Source: Oscillospiraceae bacterium
GTDB lineage: Bacteria; Bacillota; Clostridia; Oscillospirales; Ruminococcaceae
Reading direction: 5' to 3'
NCBI GenBank assembly: GCA_017521325.1
Contig: JAFXCV010000046.1
Span: 1-38,155 of the forward strand
Length of the DNA: 38,155 nt
Made by a program: the position numbers and the translations under genes. The notes beneath the pieces were generated by a model. The model did no database searches, had not been told where the DNA came from, and saw only the letters and a list, made by a program, of their open reading frames with translations. Below, in pieces: positions 32,221 to 38,155 of the stretch (position 1 is its first letter; each line of letters starts with the position of its first letter).

Positions 32221-33018
32221 ATGAATTATGCAACAGCTTCTTATACAACACAAAACGGAACCCTGCAAATCGGTTGGTGCTCCGATATCGGCGCCCGTGA
32301 ACTGCAGGAGGATTCCTACAAGATTACATTTCATCACGATGTCCTGCTTGCAACAGTCTGCGATGGCATGGGGGGAATTCCATGCGGTGATCAGGCGAGT
32401 AAGGTTGCGATAGATTATCTTCATGATAAATTTGAATCGGGACAAAAAAGAGCAGCGTCGTTCTATTCGGATACTCTTGACGAGCTTGATGCATAGGTGT
32501 ATTTTCTAAAGGATGACGCCAACAGACGCCTCAAGGCAGGCACCACCATTGCTTCTGTGATGGTTCACGACGGAAAGCTTGACTGGTTTTCCGTGGGCGA
32601 CAGCAGAATCTACCTGTTCCGTGGACAGGAAATGGTGCAGGTAACGAGGGATCATAATTACAAGGAAACCCTCATCGACCTGCTTGAAAACGGAGATATC
32701 ACCTATGAGCAGTTTGAGGGCGAGCGTGCCAAGCATCCTGCACTGACGAGCTTTCTTGGCATGGGCGGCATCAAACGCTACGAGATCAGCAGGACGCCCC
32801 TGCAGCTTTGCGATAACGATATGCTCCTGATCACATCCGACGGACTCTATAATACCTTCCCTCCCGAGGAGCTTTCGGCAGAAAGCGGCAGCGAAATTTC
32901 CGCTGTGATGGAACAGATCATCAGCCGCATTATTTCTGCACAGGCGCAGGGAAGGGACAATACAACATTTATTATTTTGAAATACCGCAGCAACAGCGGT
33001 GAGGAGGTAACTGTATGA
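32221..33018 (+). pseudogene. Second PP2C-family phosphatase interrupted by an in-frame TAG
   Basis: One reading frame carries a full PP2C but has a TAG at 32494-32496 (codon 92). Before it: QED (~29-31) and CDGMGG (~47-52). After it: GDSRIYLF, LLITSDGLYN and GRDNTTFIIL, all in frame with no other damage. The stop sits in the non-catalytic helical part just before FLKDDANRRL. Directly after the TAG is GTG, which could in principle reinitiate translation, but I see no good ribosome site. TAG ends other genes here (amidase, tadZ, the WG gene), so TAG is a real stop in this organism. Options are a young pseudogene, a two-piece enzyme, readthrough, or a sequencing error. The ATG at 32221 follows GGGTGA; an in-frame ATG lies at 32215. 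Confidence 0.8.
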
Positions 33019-34004
33019 AACTGACAAGATGCCCGAACAAGCATTTTTATGACAGCCGTAAGAATGCGGAATGCCCGCATTGTGCGGCAAAAGCAGCCAA
33101 GAATCAGCCGGCGGTACAGTCGCCGATTCCTGCACAGCCTGCCCCTGTCAATAACTATGTGCGTACCCAGTACATCGGCGAGGAGGAGCAGATCACTCCT
33201 GCAGCTGCATCTGCACCCAACCAGTGGGGCGATAAGACCGTGTGGATGAATGAGGACGAGGCACTTGCTGCAATGCAGCAGCAGCCTGCAATCCCTGCGC
33301 AGCCGGCAGCTCCCGCACAGTCTGCAATCCCTGCGCAGCCGGCAGCTTCTGAACAGCCTGCAATCCCTGCGCAGCCGGCAGCTTCTGAACAGTCTGCAAT
33401 CCCTGCACAGCCTGCAATTCCTGCACAGCCTGCAATTCCTGCGCAGCCTGCAATTCCTGCACAGCCTGCAATTCCTGCACAGCCGGCAGTTCCCGCACAG
33501 CCTGCGGCGCCTGCACAGCAGGGCGGTCTGTCCGACCTACAGAAACAGGTGGCAGCGTCGAGAAATTCGGTGAATTCTGCATCACAGGCAAGCAGCAACA
33601 AGACGGTGGCATTCTATGATACGGGTGATACCGATCCCGTTGTGGGATGGCTGATCTGCGTACAGGGCGAGTATGTGGGTGAAAGCTTCAACCTCAAGAC
33701 AGGACAGAATTTCATCGGACGTTCTCTGAGCATGGATGTTGCGCTGGTGAATGAAAGCAGTGTGTCGAGAGAATTCCATGCAGGCATCATCTTTGAGCCG
33801 AACGAGGGAAAATTCTTTGCCATTCCCGGTCAGAGCAACGGTCTGACCTATGTCAATGACGAGCTTCTCATTGCGCCGAGAACTCTTGAAGCCTACGACC
33901 GTATCAAGCTCGGAAAGAGTCTGTATGTGTTCATGCCTTTCTGCGGCGAGAAATTCAACTGGGATACGTATCTGGGCGATAAGAATGTGACGATTATGAG
34001 ATGA
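33015..34004 (+). CDS. Zinc-ribbon FHA domain protein
   Basis: A 329-residue protein, last gene of the operon, whose ATG overlaps the preceding stop (ATGA). The N-terminus has a zinc-finger-like motif (CPNKHFYD ... CPHCAAK). Residues ~90-170 are [12 protein letters not shown] repeats. The FHA-like domain (~205-310) shows [20 protein letters not shown] and [10 protein letters not shown]: the Ser-to-His spacing is one residue longer than in classic FHA domains and Asn-Gly is Asn-Asp, so binding may differ. FHA domains read phospho-threonine marks made by Hanks-type kinases. The zinc ribbon resembles those on the two kinases upstream, a hint of shared partners (inference). Confidence 0.82.
   Translation: MKLTRCPNKHFYDSRKNAECPHCAAKAAKNQPAVQSPIPAQPAPVNNYVRTQYIGEEEQITPAAASAPNQWGDKTVWMNEDEALAAMQQQPAIPAQPAAPAQSAIPAQPAASEQPAIPAQPAASEQSAIPAQPAIPAQPAIPAQPAIPAQPAIPAQPAVPAQPAAPAQQGGLSDLQKQVAASRNSVNSASQASSNKTVAFYDTGDTDPVVGWLICVQGEYVGESFNLKTGQNFIGRSLSMDVALVNESSVSREFHAGIIFEPNEGKFFAIPGQSNGLTYVNDELLIAPRTLEAYDRIKLGKSLYVFMPFCGEKFNWDTYLGDKNVTIMR
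33285..33515 (+). repeat. Coding repeats PAIPAQ / PAASEQ
   Basis: About a dozen 18-base units encode PAIPAQ with variants [12 protein letters not shown] and PAVPAQ. They are near identical at DNA level and make a flexible linker ahead of the FHA-like domain. Confidence 0.85.
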
Positions 34005-34023
34005 TGAGCTGATACAATACGAT

Positions 34024-34062
34024 ACCCCCGATGCTGTGTGCATTGGGGGTGCTTTTATTTTA
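34024..34062 (+). terminator. Terminator of the Tad/phospho-signalling operon
   Basis: ACCCCCGATGC pairs with GCATTGGGGGT (11 bp, one G-T) over a TGTGT loop, followed by GCTTTTATTTTATT. It begins 20 bases after the last stop codon. Confidence 0.85.
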
Positions 34063-34073
34063 TTAGTGCTGCT

Positions 34074-34096
34074 AAAAAGGCAGAGGACTACTCCTC
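34074..34096 (-). terminator. Weak terminator overlapping the lipoprotein stop
   Basis: On the minus strand GAGGA/TCCTC with a 4-base loop overlaps the stop codon of the lipoprotein gene and is followed by TGCCTTTTTAG. The short stem makes it tentative. Confidence 0.4.
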
Positions 34097-34679
34097 AATA
34101 AATCATGCAATAATATCCTTTTTCACTCATCCAATTGCAAAAATCAAATACGATATCATTGTCGAGGCATTCATTTACTTCACCGGATCTGCACAGAAGC
34201 AGTTCAGAATACGCCCCGTTCTCTGATTTCTTCAGAAGTGTCAAGTAGTTGATGCCAATATCATGTTCAGTTGCTCCGAATTGTTTTGTATCATTTCCAA
34301 ATGAGGATGGATCAGAAGCAAGAAAATCGTGAACAGCCTGGATATCATTTTCAGGCATGATTGTTTCTGCTTTTGCTTCATTTATCACATCGGGGATTTT
34401 TTCAATCCAGTTTTCATTCCGATGGAGATCTTCTTTATAAACATAATCGGTCACATCAAATAGTTTGCCATCAAAAGTCATCATCTTTGCGTTTACAACA
34501 GTACTTTCCGAATAGCACTCATGATAGAACATAATGATCGTATCTGATTCCTGCTCAAGATCAACCGCAGAAGAAACTGAATTGTCGGATTTCGAATGAT
34601 CCGAAATGCTTTCATCCTGGATTTTTCCACATCCGGCAAAGAGGAACAATGCTAACAAAAGAATACTAATTTTCTTCAT
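34095..34679 (-). CDS. Small predicted lipoprotein, function unknown
   Basis: A 194-residue protein with a classic lipoprotein signal (MKKISILLLALFLFAGCGK): positive start, hydrophobic core and lipobox FAGC at Cys17. The mature protein is acidic with a Ser/Asp-rich tether (~20-45) and ends in CNWMSEKGYYCMIY. No family is recognised. AAGG stands ahead of the ATG; a TATAAT at 34697-34692 is too close to the start to be certain, so it may be read from upstream. Codon use is more A/T-rich than in the adjacent operon, suggesting a lowly expressed or acquired gene. It lies tail-to-tail with the pilus operon and downstream of two tRNA genes on the same strand. Confidence 0.8.
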   Translation of the reverse strand: MKKISILLLALFLFAGCGKIQDESISDHSKSDNSVSSAVDLEQESDTIIMFYHECYSESTVVNAKMMTFDGKLFDVTDYVYKEDLHRNENWIEKIPDVINEAKAETIMPENDIQAVHDFLASDPSSFGNDTKQFGATEHDIGINYLTLLKKSENGAYSELLLCRSGEVNECLDNDIVFDFCNWMSEKGYYCMIY

Positions 34680-34699
34680 ACTAATACCTTAATTATATA

Positions 34700-34736
34700 A
34701 ATAAAAATCCTCAGAAACGTCGCATTTCTGAGGATT
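34700..34736 (-). terminator. Terminator of the tRNA-Ser pair
   Basis: On the minus strand AAATCCTCAGAAA pairs perfectly with TTTCTGAGGATTT over a 7-base loop, followed by TTATTT. The stem begins at the final A of the tRNA CCA end (34737). Confidence 0.9.
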
Positions 34737-34826
34737 TGGCGCAGAAAGAGGGATTTGAACCCTCGCGCCGGTTACCCGACCTACTCCCTTAGCAGGGGAG
34801 CCCCTTCACCACTTGGGTATTTCTGC
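34737..34826 (-). tRNA. tRNA-Ser (GCU anticodon)
   Basis: The acceptor stem GCAGAAA/TTTCTGC, anticodon arm CTCCC-CTGCTAA-GGGAG (anticodon GCT), long class II variable arm and T-arm GAGGG-TTCAAAT-CCCTC are all present. The discriminator is G, and CCA is encoded. Confidence 0.95.
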
Positions 34827-34848
34827 GTGGCGAATAAAAAAATATAAA

Positions 34849-34937
34849 TGGCGGAGAGAGTGGGATTCGAACCCACGGTACGTCGCCGTATCACCAGTTT
34901 TCAAGACTGGCTCCTTAAACCACTCGGACATCTCTCC
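34849..34937 (-). tRNA. tRNA-Ser (UGA anticodon)
   Basis: The acceptor stem GGAGAGA/TCTCTCC, anticodon arm CCAGT-CTTGAAA-ACTGG (anticodon TGA), long variable arm and T-arm GTGGG-TTCGAAT-CCCAC fit a class II tRNA-Ser. CCA is encoded. It lies 22 bases upstream of the tRNA-Ser(GCU) in the same transcript. Confidence 0.95.
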
Positions 34938-34958
34938 AGTCTGTCAACCAGCTTATTT

Positions 34959-34987
34959 ATTATAGCATATTCTGTCTGCTTTGTCAA
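34959..34987 (-). promoter_or_regulatory. Perfect consensus promoter of the tRNA-Ser pair
   Basis: On the minus strand TTGACA (34987-34982) and TATAAT (34964-34959) are 17 bases apart, placing the start of transcription about 15 bases ahead of the first tRNA. Confidence 0.9.
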
Positions 34988-35056
34988 GCTTTTTTTGAAA
35001 TTATTTTGAGAACATTGCTTTGAAGAAAATGAAGACAGAAAACTTAATGCGGATAC

Positions 35057-35085
35057 TTGCAATTATTCCCGAAAAGTGCTATAAT
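35057..35085 (+). promoter_or_regulatory. Sigma-A promoter of recJ-rel
   Basis: TTGCAA (35057-35062) and TATAAT (35080-35085) are separated by 17 bases. The leader to the recJ start is about 145 bases long and includes the hairpins at 35158-35208. Confidence 0.75.
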
Positions 35086-35157
35086 AGTAATAATATATCA
35101 ATATAAAGGTATCTCAAAAATCATCTCTTTTGCTTTGCAAAGTAAAGCGGAAGGGCT

Positions 35158-35208
35158 GCGTGTGGAATTTCGCCCCACGCCCGACCTCAAAATATCGTTT
35201 GTGAGGTC
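35158..35208 (+). other. Structured leader of recJ (two hairpins)
   Basis: GCGTGTGG pairs with CCCCACGC (35158-35180, one mismatch), and GACCTCA pairs perfectly with TGAGGTC (35183-35208). Neither has a T-run. They may be a repeat remnant or a leader RNA structure; no known riboswitch is recognised. Confidence 0.4.
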
Positions 35209-35238
35209 CCATATTATCGTTGAAAACAGGAGAAGCAT

Positions 35239-37290
35239 ATGAAAAAATGGGTGATAGGGAACCCCGATCCTGCGGTCGTTTCGGCAATGCAGAGCCGAAG
35301 CGATCTGTCAAAGCTTTGCTGCAGCGTGCTTGCGGCACAGGGCTGTGAAACAATTTCGGACGCTGCGGCACTCATTGGCTGCAGCGAATTGAGCGACCCC
35401 TTCCTCCTCTGCGACATGCAGGAGGCGGCAGACCGCATCAACCGTGCGCTCGATGAGGGCGAGCGAATCTGTATATTCGGAGATTACGACTGCGACGGTG
35501 TGATGGCAACGGCAATTCTGTATTCCTTTCTCTCGGAGATCGGTGCGGATGTCACATGGCGCATCCCCGAACGCAGCGAAGGCTACGGACTGAGTGAGAA
35601 GGCTGTCCGTGAAATGCACGAGGACGGCGTGCAGCTGATCGTGACCGTGGACAATGGCATTTCGGCGATCGGCGAAGCCAAGCTCATCGCAGAGCTTGGC
35701 ATGGAGCTTGTTATCACAGACCACCACCAGCCGGGCAGGGAGCTGCCGCAGGCATGTGCCGTGGTGGATGCGCACCGTGAGGATAATTATTCCCCGTTCC
35801 GCCTGTATTGCGGCGCAGGCATTGCACTTTTGCTGGTTGCGGCGCTCAATGAGGGCGATACGGAAATGGCACTCGAGCAGTTCGGCGACCTTGCGGCAAT
35901 TGCAACCATCGCCGATGTTGTGAGCCTGACAGGGGAGAACCGTTATCTTGTGCAGATGGGCTTGCAGTATCTGGAAAATACCGAGAGAGTGGGACTTCGT
36001 GCGCTGCGTGAGGTCAGCGGCATTGCCGAGCGTGAGCTTTCTGCAACAAATGTTGCCTTTTCTCTTTCGCCGAGAATCAATGCAGCAGGCAGAATGCAGT
36101 CCCCGACGCTTGCGATGGAACTGCTTCTGGAGGATGCGCACAGGGCAAGAGAGCTTGCCGAGCAGCTGAATTCCATCAATTCCTCCCGCAAGGAATGCGA
36201 GGCACAGATCATTGAAGCCGTTTTGCAGTCCATTGCAGAAGATCCACGGATGCTCTACGAGCGTGTTCTGGTGTTCTGCGGACGTCAGTGGCATACGGGT
36301 GTGATGGGAATTGTAGCCTCCCGTCTGGTTGAGCGCTTCGGAAAGCCCTGCATCGTCATCAGTATCGACGAGGGAATTGCACACGGTTCCGCAAGAAGTT
36401 TCGGCAGCTTCTCGATTTTTGACTGCCTGACAGCATGTGATGACCTTCTGGTCAAATACGGCGGACACCCCGCAGCAGGGGGTCTGACTGTGAAGGAGGA
36501 GAATATTCCTGCACTTAAAGAACGCATTGCACAGTATGCTGCACAGCAGCATCCCGTGATGCCCACGCTGGAGCTTCAGGCGGCATGCGCATTGCAGCCG
36601 GAAATGCTGACGATCAGCGAGGTGCAGAGTCTGAGCCAGCTCGAACCCTTCGGCGCAGGCAATCCCGAGCCTGTGTTCTTTGTGGAAAACGCAAGAATTA
36701 CGGAGATCCGTCCGCTTTCGGGAGGTTTGCATACCAAGCTCATCGTGCAGCTCTATGGGCAGAGCTTTGAGGCGCTGCTGTTCCGTACATCTCCGGAAGC
36801 CACCGGACTTTCGGTCGGCATGGTCTGCCACATGATGGTAAAGCTTGGCGTCAATACTTATAATGGAATGTCCACTGTCCGTATGACCGTACAGGATTAT
36901 CGGATTTCGGGACTCAAACAGCTGAAAATTCTGTCTGCGATGCAGACCTATGACCAATATAAACGTGGGGAATCTTTGTCGTCTGCCGTCTGCCGTGCGA
37001 TCTGCCCGACACGGGAGGAGTGCATTGCCGTGTATAAGGAAGTCACTGCCAAGGGTACCCCTATCGAGCAGCTGATGCTGCAAATGTACCGACAGGAGAT
37101 CAACTACTGCAAAATGAGAATCTGTCTGGATATTTTCTGTGAGCTTGGGCTTGTCAGGATGGATTACAGAGAGAACAAGGCAGTACGCTGTCCGACAACG
37201 AAGAAGGCTGATCTGCAGGCATCCGTGATCCTCAGAGAGCTGCAGCAAAAAACGGAGGAGGAAATGGAATCATGCCCGAAAAAATGGTAA
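35239..37290 (+). CDS. recJ: Single-stranded-DNA-specific exonuclease RecJ
   Basis: A 683-residue 5'-3' exonuclease of the DHH family used in recombination repair, mismatch repair and base-excision repair. Motifs are all visible: FGDYDCDG (~80-87, metal binding), VTVDNGIS (~135-142), TDHHQPG (~160-166, the DHH motif), LSPRINAAGRM, the DHHA1 part around WHTGVMGIVASRL and GSARSFG with GGHPAAGG, and an OB-fold region from ~LEPFGAGNPEP. The C-terminal ~130 residues are a helical extension seen in Firmicute RecJ. AGGAGA precedes the ATG. The last 19 bases overlap the start of rel, so the two genes are coupled. Confidence 0.95.
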   Translation: MKKWVIGNPDPAVVSAMQSRSDLSKLCCSVLAAQGCETISDAAALIGCSELSDPFLLCDMQEAADRINRALDEGERICIFGDYDCDGVMATAILYSFLSEIGADVTWRIPERSEGYGLSEKAVREMHEDGVQLIVTVDNGISAIGEAKLIAELGMELVITDHHQPGRELPQACAVVDAHREDNYSPFRLYCGAGIALLLVAALNEGDTEMALEQFGDLAAIATIADVVSLTGENRYLVQMGLQYLENTERVGLRALREVSGIAERELSATNVAFSLSPRINAAGRMQSPTLAMELLLEDAHRARELAEQLNSINSSRKECEAQIIEAVLQSIAEDPRMLYERVLVFCGRQWHTGVMGIVASRLVERFGKPCIVISIDEGIAHGSARSFGSFSIFDCLTACDDLLVKYGGHPAAGGLTVKEENIPALKERIAQYAAQQHPVMPTLELQAACALQPEMLTISEVQSLSQLEPFGAGNPEPVFFVENARITEIRPLSGGLHTKLIVQLYGQSFEALLFRTSPEATGLSVGMVCHMMVKLGVNTYNGMSTVRMTVQDYRISGLKQLKILSAMQTYDQYKRGESLSSAVCRAICPTREECIAVYKEVTAKGTPIEQLMLQMYRQEINYCKMRICLDIFCELGLVRMDYRENKAVRCPTTKKADLQASVILRELQQKTEEEMESCPKKW

Positions 37291-38155
37291 CGATCGACGA
37301 GCTTGTCCAGATCATTCTGACCAATGACAAGCAGTATGACCTGAGCAAAATTATGTCGGCATACGAATTTGCCGCAAAGGCACACGAAGGACAGCAGCGT
37401 TCCTCCGGACAGCCGTATATTATGCATCCCCTTGCCGTAGCAAAGATCCTGCTGGAGCTTGGAATGGACACCGATACCGTCTGTGCAGCGCTTCTGCACG
37501 ATGTCGTGGAGGATACGGAGGCAACCACCGAGGATCTGAAAAAACGCTTTGGTTCGGATGTCGCACAGCTTGTGGAGGGCGTGACAAAGCTCAAAAAAAT
37601 CCCGATTTTCAATAAGGAACAGCAGCAGGCGGAGAATGTCCGCAAGATCATGCTTGCCATGGCGGAGGATATCCGTGTCATCATCATCAAGCTCTGCGAC
37701 CGCCTGCACAATATGCAGACGCTGCAGTTCCGTCCTGCCGACAAACAGCGCAACACCGCAGCGGAAACCATGCACATCTATGTGCCGCTTGCCAACCGTC
37801 TGGGTATCCGTGCGGTCAAGGACGAGCTGGAGGATCTTTCCTTCAAATACCTCGACCCCTTTGCGCATTCGGAAATCGAACAAATCATGGCAATGAAGAA
37901 GGATGAGCGTGAGGAATTCATCTGCTCCATCAAGCAGTATATCGGCGAGCATCTCAAAGAACATCACTTTGAAAAGGAACCCGAAATTTCCGGCAGAGTT
38001 AAGAGTAATTACAGCATCTACAAGAAAATGTATATGCAGCATAAGGAATTTGACCAGATCTACGACAAATACGCAGTCCGTGTCATCGTTTCCAATGTTG
38101 CCGAATGCTATGCGGTACTCGGACTCATCCACGATATGTACAGACCTTTGCCCAA
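37272..38155 (+). CDS. rel: Bifunctional (p)ppGpp synthetase/hydrolase Rel (5' part)
   Basis: The first 294 codons of a RelA/SpoT homologue that runs off the right edge. The HD hydrolase domain is complete: His52 (YIMHPLAVA), HD at 76-77 (LLHDVVEDT), EGVTKL and the LCDRLHNMQTL motif (~141-151), so (p)ppGpp breakdown should be active. The synthetase domain begins at GRVKSNYSIYKKM (~241-253) and YAVRVIV. The TGS and ACT regulatory domains lie outside. The ATG at 37272 overlaps the recJ end and follows GGAGGAAATG; ATG at 37284 is a second possibility. Rel after recJ (and usually before a D-Tyr deacylase and glyoxalase) is a common Firmicute order. Confidence 0.93.
   Translation, partial: MPEKMVTIDELVQIILTNDKQYDLSKIMSAYEFAAKAHEGQQRSSGQPYIMHPLAVAKILLELGMDTDTVCAALLHDVVEDTEATTEDLKKRFGSDVAQLVEGVTKLKKIPIFNKEQQQAENVRKIMLAMAEDIRVIIIKLCDRLHNMQTLQFRPADKQRNTAAETMHIYVPLANRLGIRAVKDELEDLSFKYLDPFAHSEIEQIMAMKKDEREEFICSIKQYIGEHLKEHHFEKEPEISGRVKSNYSIYKKMYMQHKEFDQIYDKYAVRVIVSNVAECYAVLGLIHDMYRPLP

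Noticed and set aside
32494..32496. TAG read as a sense codon by a changed genetic code
   Set aside because: TAG ends several intact genes here (amidase, tadZ, the WG-repeat gene), so reassignment is not supported.
34938..35056. Search for an attachment site next to the tRNA-Ser genes
   Set aside because: No integrase gene and no direct repeat of a tRNA 3' end was seen in the window.
35308..37248. A 646-codon open frame antisense to recJ
   Set aside because: The plus-strand frame has all RecJ motifs. The antisense frame has no recognisable domains and arises from codon bias.

Overview
The window reads like a chromosome segment of a gut or rumen Ruminococcus-type Firmicute (Oscillospiraceae). 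The clues are a BspA-type leucine-rich-repeat protein carrying two type I dockerin modules, a carbohydrate-esterase-like gene end, a secretin-less Flp/Tad pilus locus of the Gram-positive kind, clean AGGAGG-type ribosome sites and consensus sigma-A promoters. Genus is inferred from gene content only.

Layout. (1) 1-448: 3' end of a CE1/esterase-D-like hydrolase with a terminator. (2) 449-1186: gene-free region with a G-quadruplex motif, a gut-Firmicutes-type hairpin repeat, an A-rich repeat array and two near-identical 24-bp dyads. (3) 1187-2971: isolated phage lysis cassette (holin, tail-fibre/knob-like protein, amidase with SPOR domain). (4) 2981-11782: one 2806-residue secreted LRR / dockerin / papain-like / dockerin protein behind a perfect TTGACA-N17-TATAAT promoter, flanked by two copies of a short terminal-inverted-repeat element. 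(5) 11835-16702, minus strand: two zinc-ribbon Ser/Thr kinases, one with four PASTA and Ig-like extracellular domains, the other with a solute-binding-protein-like extracellular domain. (6) 17127-34004, plus strand: a 14-gene run from one visible promoter to one terminator: TadZ-like, TadA, TadB, TadC, Flp1-like pilin, TadE-like, a giant TadG/DUF5702-like protein, a second TadE-like protein, prepilin peptidase, TPR/WG-repeat protein, DUF6382-FHA protein, PP2C phosphatase, a second PP2C interrupted by an in-frame TAG, and a zinc-ribbon FHA protein. (7) 34095-34937, minus strand: lipoprotein and two tRNA-Ser genes. (8) 35239-38155: recJ overlapping the start of a bifunctional rel (RelA/SpoT), which runs off the window.

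How it fits together. Regions 5 and 6 are divergent from a shared 424-bp intergenic region and together hold kinases (writers), PP2C phosphatases (erasers), FHA proteins (readers) and an entire Tad secretion/pilus machine. The most interesting hypothesis is that Tad pilus assembly or retraction is governed by Ser/Thr phosphorylation in response to an extracellular ligand sensed by the kinase ectodomains. This is inference from gene order and domain content. The giant dockerin protein and the esterase fit an organism that binds or degrades polymers and may use the pilus for adhesion.
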